From: Sansalvadorimonas sp965243775
Lineage (GTDB): Bacteria; Pseudomonadota; Gammaproteobacteria; Pseudomonadales; Endozoicomonadaceae
Assembly: GCA_965243775.1 (NCBI GenBank)
Contig: CBDEWF010000125.1
Coordinates: forward strand, 62,001-126,000
Reading direction: 5' to 3'
Length of the DNA stretch: 64,000 bases
Below the pieces are notes generated by a model. That model saw only the letters and a list, made by a program, of their open reading frames with translations. It had not been told where the DNA came from and searched no databases. Below are positions 43,183 to 52,953 of this stretch, piece after piece. Numbering within the stretch: the first letter of the stretch is position 1; every line of letters starts with the position of its first letter. A program made the position numbers and the translations under genes.

Positions 43183-46100
43183 ATGGCAAAACGCACAAAT
43201 ATCGAAAGTATCCTGATTCTTGGAGCCGGTCCAATAGTAATTGGTCAGGCCTGTGAGTTTGACTACTCTGGTGCCCAGGCCTGCAAAGCTCTGAAAGAAG
43301 AGGGCTACAGAGTTGTTCTGGTGAATTCCAATCCGGCCACGATCATGACTGATCCGTCCATGGCTGATGCGACCTATATCGAGCCTGTCCGCTGGCAGAC
43401 TGTTGCCAAAATTATTGAAAAAGAGCGTCCTGACGTTCTTCTGCCCACCATGGGAGGGCAGACTGCCCTGAATTGTGCCCTGGATCTGGAGCGGGAAGGT
43501 GTTTTGGAAAAATTTGGCGTGGAGATGGTTGGAGCCAACGCCCAGACTATCGATAAGGCTGAAGATCGACACCTGTTTGACCAGGCTATGAAAAATATTG
43601 GTCTGGAAACCCCCAGGGCAGGTATCGCCCACTCCATAGAGGAGGCTTACGGTGTTCTCAGGCAGGTTGGCTTCCCCTGTATTATTCGACCGTCGTTCAC
43701 TATGGGAGGGTCCGGCGGAGGTATCGCTTATAACAAGGATGAGTTTGAAGAGATCTGTAACCGAGGTCTTGATTTGTCCCCGACCAATGAGCTGCTGATC
43801 GATGAGTCATTGATCGGCTGGAAAGAGTATGAAATGGAGGTGGTACGGGACAAGAACGACAACTGCATTATTGTCTGCGCCATAGAGAACTTTGACCCCA
43901 TGGGGGTCCATACCGGCGACTCCATCACCGTAGCTCCTGCCCAGACTCTGACCGACAAGGAGTACCAGATCATGCGTAACGCCTCCCTGGCGGTGTTGCG
44001 GGAGATTGGTGTGGAAACGGGTGGTTCCAATGTTCAGTTTGGTGTGAATCCGGAAGATGGGCGAATGGTGGTTATCGAGATGAACCCCCGGGTATCCCGC
44101 TCTTCTGCCCTGGCCTCCAAGGCTACCGGATTTCCCATAGCCAAGGTGGCGGCCAAGCTGGCAGTCGGTTATACCTTGGATGAACTGCAGAATGATATTA
44201 CTGGTGGTGTCACACCGGCTTCTTTTGAACCGGCTATTGATTATGTTGTCACCAAGATTCCCCGGTTTGCCTTTGAGAAGTTTCCCCAGGCGGATGCCCG
44301 TTTGACCACTCAGATGAAATCTGTTGGTGAAGTGATGGCCATTGGCCGGACTTTTCAGGAGTCGCTGCAGAAGGCTCTGCGAGGATTGGAGGTTGGCGTT
44401 TCCGGCTTGGATCCAGTCGTTCAGGTTGAGGCGACTGACGCTGTCAGTCGGATAAAAGAAGAGTTGATTACTCCGGGAGCAGAGCGGATCTGGTATATCG
44501 CAGATGCCTTCCGGGCAGGTTTGAGCCGGGACGATGTTTTCGAATTGACCAGAATTGATCCCTGGTTTCTGGTGCAGATAGAAGATCTTGTACAGGAAGA
44601 GGCTCAGCTGGCTGGGCGACAGCTACAGGATATCAGTTATGGAGAAATGTGGCGCCTGAAGCGCAAAGGGTTTGGTGATGCCCGAATGGCCTGGCTGCTG
44701 AATGAACAGGAAGATAGTGTCCGCAACCATCGCCAGACACTTGGACTGCGCCCGGTTTACAAGCGGGTTGATACCTGTGCTGCCGAATTTGCTTCCGATA
44801 CGGCCTACATGTACTCCACCTACGAGGAGGAGTGTGAGGCGGCTGTATCTGATCGCAAGAAAATCATGGTTATTGGTGGTGGGCCAAACCGTATTGGTCA
44901 GGGAATTGAGTTTGACTACTGCTGTGTACATGCAGCCCTCGCTATGAGGGAGGATGGTTATGAAACCATTATGGTCAACTGTAATCCTGAGACAGTCTCT
45001 ACAGATTATGACACTTCTGATCGACTCTACTTTGAACCGATCACTCTGGAAGATGTACTGGCTATTGTCGATGTCGAACAGCCGGACGGTGTGATTGTTC
45101 AGTATGGCGGTCAGACTCCGTTGCGTCTCGCTCTCGACCTGGAAGCGGCAGGTGTAAAAATTATTGGTACCAGTCCGGAAGCCATTGATATGGCCGAAGA
45201 TCGTGAACGCTTTCAGCAGATGATCAGCAAGCTGGAGTTGATGCAGCCTCCAAATGCTACGGCCCGCAGTCTGCAGGAGGCCGTGTTCAAGGCTGGTGAA
45301 ATCGGTTATCCCCTGGTGGTTCGTCCTTCCTATGTTCTGGGCGGACGAGCTATGGAGATCGTCTACGATGAGAGGGAATTGAACCATTATATGCATGATG
45401 CAGTGCAGGTTTCCAATGAGAGCCCGGTGCTGCTGGACTATTACCTGACCCATGCCGTAGAAGTGGATGTGGATGCGGTCTGTGATGGCCGGGAAGTGGT
45501 GATCGGCGCCATCATGCAGCATATTGAACAGGCGGGTATTCACTCTGGGGATTCGGCCTGCTCTCTGCCGCCTTACGACCTTCCAGAAAATATTCAGAAC
45601 ATTATTCGCCAACAGGTTCGGGCCATGGCCCTGGAGTTGGGGGTAGTAGGGTTGATGAATGTACAGATGGCGGTTCAGGATGGTGAAATTTATGTCATCG
45701 AAGTGAATCCCCGTGCCTCAAGAACCGTACCTTTTGTCTCCAAGTGTATTGGCGTTTCCCTTGCCAAGGTGGCAGCCAGGGTTATGGCGGGAGCAACCCT
45801 GCAGGATCTGGGTTTTACCGAGGAGATTATTCCGCAAACCTGCTATGTCAAAGAGGCCGTTTTCCCGTTTAACAAGTTTCCTGGTGTCGATCCGATTCTC
45901 GGGCCGGAAATGAAGTCTACCGGTGAAGTTATGGGGGCCGGTGATACTTTTCCGGAAGCGTATTCCAAAGCCCAGCTGGCGGTGAAAATGGCGCTGCCTG
46001 AAAAAGGTCGGGCTATCCTGAGTGTTCGTGGGCGGGACAAGCCGCGTGTTGCCGAACTTGCTGCTATTCTCCATTCCGCTGGATTTGAACTGCTGGCGAC

Positions 46101-46401
46101 CCGTGGCACGGCAGCGGCTCTGGCTGAGGCCGGAGTTTATGTGCCGGTGGTGAATAAAGTGAAGGAAGGTCGCCCGCACCTGGTGGATATGATTGTAAAT
46201 GGCGAAGTTACGCTAGTGGTTAATACTACAGAGGGTCGTCAGGCGATAGCTGATTCCTTTACAATCCGCCGATCAGCACTGACGCATAAAGTTCTATACA
46301 CGACAACAATGGCAGGGGCCATCGCTATTGCCCAGGCGATCAGCTTTGGTCCTGAGCGAAGCGTCAGAAGACTACAGGATTTGCACGAAGGTATTCACTA
46401 A
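43183..46401 (+). CDS. carB: Carbamoyl-phosphate synthase large subunit
   Basis: 1072 residues, the normal full length. Two homologous ATP-grasp halves: the first starts ILILGAGPIVIGQACEFDYSG and the second IMVIGGGPNRIGQGIEFDYCC near residue 560. Family signatures FPCIIRPSFTMGGSGGG and YPLVVRPSYVLGGRAM mark the ATP sites. The C-terminal MGS-like domain (about 940 onward) would bind regulators such as UMP and ornithine. Forms a channelled complex with CarA. Confidence 0.97.
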   Translation: MAKRTNIESILILGAGPIVIGQACEFDYSGAQACKALKEEGYRVVLVNSNPATIMTDPSMADATYIEPVRWQTVAKIIEKERPDVLLPTMGGQTALNCALDLEREGVLEKFGVEMVGANAQTIDKAEDRHLFDQAMKNIGLETPRAGIAHSIEEAYGVLRQVGFPCIIRPSFTMGGSGGGIAYNKDEFEEICNRGLDLSPTNELLIDESLIGWKEYEMEVVRDKNDNCIIVCAIENFDPMGVHTGDSITVAPAQTLTDKEYQIMRNASLAVLREIGVETGGSNVQFGVNPEDGRMVVIEMNPRVSRSSALASKATGFPIAKVAAKLAVGYTLDELQNDITGGVTPASFEPAIDYVVTKIPRFAFEKFPQADARLTTQMKSVGEVMAIGRTFQESLQKALRGLEVGVSGLDPVVQVEATDAVSRIKEELITPGAERIWYIADAFRAGLSRDDVFELTRIDPWFLVQIEDLVQEEAQLAGRQLQDISYGEMWRLKRKGFGDARMAWLLNEQEDSVRNHRQTLGLRPVYKRVDTCAAEFASDTAYMYSTYEEECEAAVSDRKKIMVIGGGPNRIGQGIEFDYCCVHAALAMREDGYETIMVNCNPETVSTDYDTSDRLYFEPITLEDVLAIVDVEQPDGVIVQYGGQTPLRLALDLEAAGVKIIGTSPEAIDMAEDRERFQQMISKLELMQPPNATARSLQEAVFKAGEIGYPLVVRPSYVLGGRAMEIVYDERELNHYMHDAVQVSNESPVLLDYYLTHAVEVDVDAVCDGREVVIGAIMQHIEQAGIHSGDSACSLPPYDLPENIQNIIRQQVRAMALELGVVGLMNVQMAVQDGEIYVIEVNPRASRTVPFVSKCIGVSLAKVAARVMAGATLQDLGFTEEIIPQTCYVKEAVFPFNKFPGVDPILGPEMKSTGEVMGAGDTFPEAYSKAQLAVKMALPEKGRAILSVRGRDKPRVAELAAILHSAGFELLATRGTAAALAEAGVYVPVVNKVKEGRPHLVDMIVNGEVTLVVNTTEGRQAIADSFTIRRSALTHKVLYTTTMAGAIAIAQAISFGPERSVRRLQDLHEGIH

Positions 46402-46410
46402 GGTATTAGC

Positions 46411-46887
46411 ATGCAGCGATTCCCCATGACGATGGAGGGTGAAAAGGCTCTCCGCGAGGAACTTCAGTTTCGAAAAAGCAAGGAGCGCCCAAAAATCGCT
46501 GAAGCGATTGCAGAGGCCCGCGAGCTTGGCGACTTGAAAGAGAATGCCGAGTATCATGCAGCCCGTGAGCAGCAGAGCTTTAATGAAGGTCGGGTTCAGG
46601 AGCTGGAAGGCAAGCTGTCCAACGCTCAGGTGATTGATGTCACTACGATTGAAAATACAGGCAAGGTTATCTTTGGGGTGACAGTCACCCTGATTAATAC
46701 TGATGATGACAGTCAGGTATCCTATAAGATTGTTGGTGAGGATGAGGCAGATATCAAAAAGGGCAAGCTGTCAGTGACTTCACCGATTGCCCGGGCATTG
46801 ATTGGCAAGGAAGAAGGGGATGTGGTCGTGGTCCATACTCCAGGTGGTCAGATGGAGTACGAAATTGAGGAAGTTCAGCATATTTAA
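46411..46887 (+). CDS. greA: Transcript cleavage factor GreA
   Basis: 158 residues. The N-terminal coiled coil has GDLKENAEYHAAREQQ with the acidic tip residues that stimulate RNA cleavage in backtracked RNA polymerase; the C-terminal domain ends IGKEEGDVVVVHTPGG. Follows carB by nine bases and may be co-transcribed with it. Confidence 0.95.
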   Translation: MQRFPMTMEGEKALREELQFRKSKERPKIAEAIAEARELGDLKENAEYHAAREQQSFNEGRVQELEGKLSNAQVIDVTTIENTGKVIFGVTVTLINTDDDSQVSYKIVGEDEADIKKGKLSVTSPIARALIGKEEGDVVVVHTPGGQMEYEIEEVQHI

Positions 46888-46957
46888 CTGATATGTGAAC
46901 AGCCTTGAGCAGGAAAAAGCCTTGAGGAAAAGCTGAGCCAGAAAACAGCTGAGCCAG

Positions 46958-46985
46958 AAAAAAGCCGTGTCAGACAGCACGGCTT
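46958..46985 (-). terminator. Terminator between the convergent greA and yhbY genes
   Basis: GCCGTG at 46964-46969 pairs with CACGGC at 46978-46983, extended by AA/TT. On the minus strand a run of six T follows, so it ends yhbY transcription. On the plus strand the T-tract is weaker. Confidence 0.7.
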
Positions 46986-46998
46986 CATATTTCCGTCC

Positions 46999-47307
46999 TT
47001 AAATCGCTCGGAGCAGGTTAGACAGGCGAGGGTTTGGTTCTTTGGCAGGCTTGAGAATCAGGGCGATCTTGCCGATAGTCTGGATCATTTCAGCACCACA
47101 GGCTTCGCACAGTTCAGTCATCAGCTGCTTCTTGGCTTCACGGTCAAGCACAGCAAACTTGACTTTGATGAGTTCGTGATCACCCAGAGCGCGCAGTGTT
47201 TCTTCAATAACGCCGTCAGTGATGCCATTTTCAGAAACAATTACAACGGGCTTAAGCTTGTGCCCAATGGCACGTAATTCCCGTCTTTTTTCGGCGTTCA
47301 GCGCCAT
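46999..47307 (-). CDS. yhbY: YhbY/CRS1 RNA-binding protein
   Basis: 102 residues in a single CRM domain. LKPVVIVSENGITDGVIEE with the conserved loop and ALGDHELIKVKFAV are family signatures. YhbY associates with pre-50S ribosomal particles. Transcribed divergently from rlmE, as in related genomes. Confidence 0.9.
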   Translation of the reverse strand: MALNAEKRRELRAIGHKLKPVVIVSENGITDGVIEETLRALGDHELIKVKFAVLDREAKKQLMTELCEACGAEMIQTIGKIALILKPAKEPNPRLSNLLRAI

Positions 47308-47370
47308 GTCAGAGTCTCCGGATGGAATAAATCAAGGTGGCGCATTCTAACTCTAAGTTGTCCCGATGCA

Positions 47371-47406
47371 AGTACACTGTGGCAATTGCAGTACGTTGTG
47401 GCGATT
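47371..47406. promoter_or_regulatory. Paired direct repeat between yhbY and rlmE
   Basis: AGTACACTGTGGCAATT (47371-47387) and AGTACGTTGTGGCGATT (47390-47406) match at 14 of 17 bases with a 19-base period. It lies in the divergent promoter region and could be a regulator or promoter duplication. Confidence 0.4.
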
Positions 47407-47418
47407 AAAGAAAGCGTT

Positions 47419-47432
47419 TGCCGTTAACGGCA
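47419..47432. promoter_or_regulatory. Perfect 14-bp palindrome upstream of rlmE
   Basis: TGCCGTTAACGGCA is its own reverse complement. It lies about 90 bases before the rlmE start, next to the direct repeats, and is a candidate operator for a dimeric regulator. Confidence 0.4.
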
Positions 47433-47523
47433 GTCACTGATTGGGGGCTGAGAAAGGTTTGGGTAACATACACTACTTTTTGCCGAATATTTCCGGCTAA
47501 TGGCTGTTTGAGGAATCTTATCT

Positions 47524-48184
47524 GTGGCGAGATCAAAAAGTAGTGCCAGCTGGCTGAAAGAGCATTTCGATGATCAGTATGTGCAGCAGTCCCAGAAGGA
47601 TGGATACCGCTCGCGGGCCAGCTATAAGCTTCTTGAAATGGCGGAGAAGGATAACCTGTTTCGTCCCGGGATGTCTGTCGTGGATCTCGGTGCTGCGCCG
47701 GGAGGCTGGACCCAGGTGGCGGCTGAGAAAATTGGTGAAAAGGGGCGGGTGGTAGCCTCGGATATCCTGCCCATGGATCCTATTGCTGATGTGGCTTTTT
47801 GTTCAGGGTGACTTTACCGAAGACTCTGTTCTGGCCGAAATCCTGGAGGCCATTGGTGATGACCAGGTTGATCTGGTGATTTCTGATATGGCTCCCAATA
47901 TGAGTGGCGTGAAAGCGGCAGATCAGCCCCGGGCCATGTATCTGGTAGAGCTGGCGCTGGATCTTGCGCGGCAGGTGCTCAAGCCAGGCGGTTCTTTTCT
48001 GGTCAAGATCTTCCATGGCGAGGGTTTTGATGAGTATCTGAAGGATATGCGTACCAGCTTTGGCAGTGTTGTGACGCGCAAGCCAGGTGCTTCAAGGGCT
48101 CGTTCCCGCGAAACCTATCTGCTGGGGTCGTCAGTTCAAAGGGTGAAGAATTGTAAAAATCTGCTCTTCCCGGTTGTAAACTGA
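47524..48184 (+). CDS. rlmE: 23S rRNA (uridine-2'-O) methyltransferase RlmE, one frameshift
   Basis: Two overlapping frames form one RlmE of about 219 residues. The first has SRASYKLLEMAEKD and VVDLGAAPGGWTQ, the second ISDMAPNMSG and FLVKIFHGEGF, so the catalytic Lys-Asp-Lys set is complete across the join. The break is at T5 (47796-47800): with four T the chain reads VAFVQGDF. The enzyme methylates U2552 of 23S rRNA. The GTG start at 47524 gives the normal N-terminus. An extra base from sequencing is the simplest explanation. Confidence 0.9.
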
Positions 48185-48403
48185 AAGATCAGTCCCCATA
48201 TGCTTACCTAAGCCTGTATGGGGAATGAATTCCTGTGTATGGGTGATAGATTTCGGTTATGGATTTGATGGTTTGAACGCGCTGTTTATGGCGTGGAATC
48301 TGTAGTAAGGTGACACTTGAGTAACTGCATGGTAATCATGCGGGGTTCCTCTTCGATCTAAGCCGTACCGAATGCGCTCGGTGAGGGTACACATTTGAAT
48401 GAC

Positions 48404-50371
48404 ATGGCAAAAAATTTGATCTTATGGGTGATAATCGCCCTGGTGTTGTTGACGGTTTTCAAGAACTTTGATGGCATGCAGACCTCAACCCAGAAGGTCA
48501 ATTATTCCGATTTTGTTACACAGGTGGAGAGTGGTCAGGTCAGCCGGGGTGCTGATTGACGGCTACACCGTGAACGGATCCTATACCAATAATGAACGCT
48601 TTGAAGTCAATCTCCCTCCAGCTATTCGTGATGACCGACTGATGGATGACTTGCTGGCTAGCGGTGTTCAGGTAGAGGCGAAACCCATTGAGAAGCAGAG
48701 CATCTGGTCCCAGCTGTTGGTAGCCAGCTTCCCGATACTGGTTATTATCGCGGTCTTTATGTTCTTTATGCGCCAGATGCAGGGCGGTGGCGGCGGCAAG
48801 GGCGGTCCCATGAGCTTCGGCAAAAGCAAGGCGCGTCTGCTGTCTGAAGACCAGATCAAGACAACATTCTCCGATGTGGCGGGTGTTGATGAAGCGAAGG
48901 AAGACGTCCAGGAGTTGGTGGACTTCCTGAAAGATCCCGGCAAGTTTCAGCGTCTCGGTGGCCGTATCCCCCGTGGCGTACTGATGGTTGGTTCCCCGGG
49001 TACTGGTAAAACTCTGTTGGCCAAGGCTATTGCTGGCGAAGCCAAGGTGCCGTTCTTTACCATCTCCGGTTCCGACTTCGTAGAAATGTTTGTAGGTGTG
49101 GGTGCATCCCGTGTCCGCGATATGTTTGAGCAGGCCAAGAAACAGGCGCCCTGCATTATCTTTATTGACGAGATCGATGCGGTTGGTCGTCACCGTGGGT
49201 GCCGGTCTGGGTGGTGGTCACGATGAGCGTGAACAGACCCTGAACCAGCTGCTGGTGGAAATGGATGGTTTTGAGGCAAACGACGGCATTATTGTTATTG
49301 CTGCGACCAACCGTCCCCGATGTTCTGGATCCGGCGCTGTTGCGTCCTGGTCGTTTTGACCGTCAGGTGGTAGTACCACTGCCTGATATCCGTGGTCGTG
49401 AGCAGATCCTCAAGGTTCATATGCGCAAGGTGCCCTGCGGTGAAGATGTTGTTGCCAGCGTTATCGCCCGTGGTACACCTGGTTTCTCTGGTGCGGATCT
49501 GGCCAATCTGGTGAATGAGGCTGCCCTGTTTGCTGCCCGTGCCAACAAGCGCACTGTGGGTAAGCTGGAGTTTGATCAGGCCAAAGATAAAATCATGATG
49601 GGCGCTGAGCGCAAGTCCATGGTGATGAGTGAGAAAGACAAGGAAATGACCGCTTACCATGAAGCTGGTCACGCTATTGTCGGGCGTCTGATGCCTGAAC
49701 ATGATCCGGTTTACAAGGTCACCATTATTCCGCGAGGGCGGGCCCTGGGTGTGACCATGTATCTGCCTGAGGAGGATAAGGTTAGCTACAGTCGTCGTTA
49801 CCTGATTGGGCGTGTGGCGTCTATGTACGGTGGCCGGATAGCGGAAGAGATGCTGTATGGCAAGGATGGTGTTTCTACCGGGGCATCCAACGATATCCAG
49901 CAGGCTACCCAGATGGTTCGCAATATGGTGACCAAATGGGGCTTGTCAGAAAAACTTGGCCCTCTATTGTATGGAGAGGAAGAGGGTGAGGTATTCCTGG
50001 GCAAGAGCCAGGGGGCACACCATATGAATGTCAGCGGTGAGACGGCCAAGCTGATTGATCAGGAAGTCCGTGACATCATTGATCACTGCTACACAGCGGC
50101 AGAGAATATTTTGACCGAAAACCGCGACAAGCTGGAATTGATGAAAGATGCTCTGATGGAATATGAAACTATCGATACTGAGCAGATTGATGAAATTATG
50201 GAGGGGCGCAAGCCTAAGCCACCCAAAGACTGGAATGAAAATGATGGTTCTGGTGGTTCCGAAGTCAAAGCGGAAGAGGATGCAGGGGAATCCACTGAGC
50301 AGGATACTCTCAAGGTTGATGATTCTAACAAAGGTGACAAGCCGGTAGGTGGTCCTGCTGAGCTGCACTGA
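48404..50371 (+). CDS. ftsH: ATP-dependent zinc metalloprotease FtsH, three frameshifts
   Basis: The start at 48404 gives MAKNLILWVIIALVLL, the known FtsH N-terminus and first membrane helix. Three +1 breaks lie in homopolymers: G4 at 48546-48549, G3 at 49197-49199 and C4 at 49315-49318. Joined, the protein of about 654 residues has a second membrane helix, a Walker A box GSPGTGKT (usually GPPGTGKT), Walker B IIFIDEID, the second region of homology and the zinc motif HEAGH. Degrades membrane proteins, LpxC and sigma-32. Loss would be expected to be lethal or severe, so sequence error is likely. The Ser in Walker A is unusual. Confidence 0.9.
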
Positions 50372-50386
50372 ATGTGATAGATAAAC

Positions 50387-50414
50387 GACAAAGGGAGCTG
50401 CGGCTCCCTTTGTC
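50387..50414 (+). terminator. Strong hairpin after ftsH
   Basis: GACAAAGGGAGC (50387-50398) and GCTCCCTTTGTC (50403-50414) make a perfect 12-bp stem with a four-base loop. No good T-run follows, so it may stabilise the 3' end or work weakly as a terminator between ftsH and folP. Confidence 0.6.
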
Positions 50415-50499
50415 GTCCCTGCTGCGATATTTTCAAAATATACTATCTCCTCTGTATACTTCCCCGCTATTCATCCTCTGGAGCTGGTTGTAAACGACC

Positions 50500-51372
50500 A
50501 TGGAAAATCAACTCGATGATAAAAGGCTCGGTGAACAACGACTCGATTGCGCCGGACGCACTCTTGATCTGAATCGCCCCAATGTCATGGGTATTCTGAA
50601 TGTTACCCCTGACTCTTTTTCTGATGGTGGACGTTATAACAGTTTTGATCGGGCTCTTGTTCATGCCCGTGATATGGTGCTGGCGGGGGCGGATATTATT
50701 GATATAGGTGGTGAGTCGACCCGCCCAGGGGCCCAGGCAGTCTCTGTTGATGAAGAGATAGACAGGGTTGTTCCTGTTATTGAGGTTTTGGCCAAAGAGT
50801 TTGATGTGGTCGTCTCTGTGGATACCAGCTCTGCGCAAGTTATGAAGGCTGCAGCAGAGGCCGGTGTGGGCATGATTAATGATGTGCGGGCTCTTGGTCG
50901 TCCGGGAGCTCTTCAGGTAGCGGCTGAAAGTGGAGTGTCTGTGGTGTTGATGCACTCATTGATAGAGCAGCCGGAACCAGGGTTTGTGCCTGCATATGGT
51001 GATGTGGTTGAAGAGGTTTCCTGCTACCTGAAGTCCCGAATCGAAGCCTGTGTTGCGGCGGGTGTTTCAAAGGGTAGCATTGTGCTGGATCCTGGCTTTG
51101 GTGGTGGTATGTTTGGCAAAACGCCGGCTCTGGATTTAAAGCTTGTGCGCCATTTTTCTGAGTTGCATAAGTTGGGGTATCCGCTGCTGGCGGGGGTGTC
51201 CAGAAAGTCATTTATTGGAGCGGTGCTGGAGAACAAGGCTGAAGAGCGCCTTCCTGCCAGTCTCGCAGTGGCGTTGATTCTGGCTCAGTCTGGAGCGCAG
51301 ATTATCCGCGTGCATGACGTGCAGGAAACCGTTGATGTGCTGAAAATGGCGCGAGCTATTGCGGCTGCCTGA
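50500..51372 (+). CDS. folP: Dihydropteroate synthase
   Basis: 290 residues in a TIM barrel. MGILNVTPDSFSDGG and IGGESTRPGA are the two DHPS signatures binding pterin pyrophosphate; DPGFGGGMFGKT and AGVSRKSFIG lie at the expected later positions. Joins pterin and p-aminobenzoate in folate synthesis; target of sulfonamides. Normal place between ftsH and glmM. Confidence 0.95.
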   Translation: MENQLDDKRLGEQRLDCAGRTLDLNRPNVMGILNVTPDSFSDGGRYNSFDRALVHARDMVLAGADIIDIGGESTRPGAQAVSVDEEIDRVVPVIEVLAKEFDVVVSVDTSSAQVMKAAAEAGVGMINDVRALGRPGALQVAAESGVSVVLMHSLIEQPEPGFVPAYGDVVEEVSCYLKSRIEACVAAGVSKGSIVLDPGFGGGMFGKTPALDLKLVRHFSELHKLGYPLLAGVSRKSFIGAVLENKAEERLPASLAVALILAQSGAQIIRVHDVQETVDVLKMARAIAAA

Positions 51373-51455
51373 GTATAGAGTGAAAAGTGTCTTTTTCGTT
51401 AGTCTGAGGCGAAGGAAAGATCATTTCCATGGTAAAGACCAAGAAGGAATTTGAT

Positions 51456-52793
51456 ATGGGTCGAAAATATTTCGGTACAGATGGTGTGCGTGGTCGTGTC
51501 GGTCAGTTTCCTATTACTCCTGAGTTTGTTTTAAAGCTGGGCTGGGCTGCTGGCAGGGTGTTTGCCGGTCAGGGGGCCAACCGAGTGATTATTGGTAAAG
51601 ATACCCGGTTGTCTGGTTACATGTTTGAGTCTGCCCTGGAGGCTGGCCTGTCTGCGGCTGGTGTTGATGCTTGGCTGTTGGGGCCAATGCCAACACCCGC
51701 TATTGCATACCTGACCCGGACTTTTAATGCCAATGCCGGCATCGTAATAAGTGCCTCCCATAATCCTTATTATGATAATGGCATCAAGTTTTTCTCTGCA
51801 GACGGTACCAAGTTGCCGGATTTTGTAGAACTAGCCATTGAAGAGATGATGGATCAGGAGATGGTGGTTGCAGATCCCGCTGAGTTTGGCCGTGCCCGTC
51901 GGGTTGATGATGCGGCTGGTCGTTATATTGAGTACTGCAAGGCAACGGTTCGTCCCCACCTGGATCTTTCCGGTCTGCATATTGTGGTCGATGGTGCCCA
52001 CGGAGCGACTTACCACGTTGGGCCGGATGTGTTCCGGGAGCTGGGTGCCAGGGTTGATGCGATTGGTGTCAGTCCGGACGGTCTGAATATTAATCAGGGG
52101 GTTGGTTCCACCAGTCTTGATGCCCTGAAAGAGGCGGTTAGGGAAAAACAGGCCAATATTGGTATCGCTTTTGATGGTGACGGTGATCGGGTGCTGATGG
52201 TTGATCACTGTGGCCGTGAAGTAGATGGCGATGAACTTCTGTACATTATCGCCCGCTATCGCCACAGTCAGGGTGAGCTGGCTGGTGGTGTGGTCGGTAC
52301 TGTTATGTCCAACCTTGGGATGGAAAAAGCTCTTGAAGGAGCAGGGATTCCGTTTGTTCGTGCCAAGGTTGGCGATCGCTATGTCAATGAATTGATGCAG
52401 GCTAAAGGCTGGCAGTTGGGCGGTGAATCTTCGGGTCACTTGATCTGCCGCCATGTTTCTACCACTGGAGATGGTATTGTTGCAGCCCTTCAGGTTTTGC
52501 GTGTGCTGGTGGCAACCGGCCGCAGTTTGAGTGATTTGTGCAGTGATATGGTCAAGTACCCCCAGACCATGATTAATGTGCGTATGTCTGAGCGGATTGT
52601 TCCTGAAAGTAATCAGGCAATTTGTGCTGCAGTGCAGCAGACAGAAGCAGAAATGGCTGGTCGTGGCCGGGTGTTGCTGCGTACATCTGGTACGGAGCCG
52701 GTGATTCGGGTGATGATTGAGGGAGAGGATGCTGATGAGGTATCCAGCCGCTGTCGTTCCCTGGCCGACGTTGTTGAGGCTGAAGTGGGGTGA
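51456..52793 (+). CDS. glmM: Phosphoglucosamine mutase
   Basis: About 445 residues from MGRKYFGTDGVRG at 51456, preceded by AAGGA; an upstream in-frame ATG at 51429 adds nine residues with no homology. The phosphoserine is in VISASHNPYYDNGIKFF, the Mg site in AFDGDGDRVL and the C-terminal phosphate loop in LRTSGTEPVIRV. Converts glucosamine-6-phosphate to glucosamine-1-phosphate for UDP-GlcNAc, the source of both peptidoglycan and the amino sugars of the LPS genes upstream. Confidence 0.95.
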   Translation: MGRKYFGTDGVRGRVGQFPITPEFVLKLGWAAGRVFAGQGANRVIIGKDTRLSGYMFESALEAGLSAAGVDAWLLGPMPTPAIAYLTRTFNANAGIVISASHNPYYDNGIKFFSADGTKLPDFVELAIEEMMDQEMVVADPAEFGRARRVDDAAGRYIEYCKATVRPHLDLSGLHIVVDGAHGATYHVGPDVFRELGARVDAIGVSPDGLNINQGVGSTSLDALKEAVREKQANIGIAFDGDGDRVLMVDHCGREVDGDELLYIIARYRHSQGELAGGVVGTVMSNLGMEKALEGAGIPFVRAKVGDRYVNELMQAKGWQLGGESSGHLICRHVSTTGDGIVAALQVLRVLVATGRSLSDLCSDMVKYPQTMINVRMSERIVPESNQAICAAVQQTEAEMAGRGRVLLRTSGTEPVIRVMIEGEDADEVSSRCRSLADVVEAEVG

Positions 52794-52953
52794 TTATCAC
52801 CTCTTCTGGCTGTATAAAGATCTAATTTTCAGGAAACATGGCCAGCTGATGGCTGTGCGGGGTGCATTTGGCTGTGTGCCCCCTTTCTGACATGTATATT
52901 GTCATGCGTACCAGCGGTGCGCTAACATTCCGTCCCTTTAATGAGGTTTTGTG

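Noticed and set aside
44623..45612. Minus-strand open frame opposite carB (329 codons)
   Set aside because: Antisense shadow of a full-length carB; no motif or ribosome site.
48404..50371. Programmed ribosomal frameshifting in ftsH
   Set aside because: The three sites are different homopolymers with no common slippery sequence or downstream structure, and all need the same one-base removal; sequence error explains them better.
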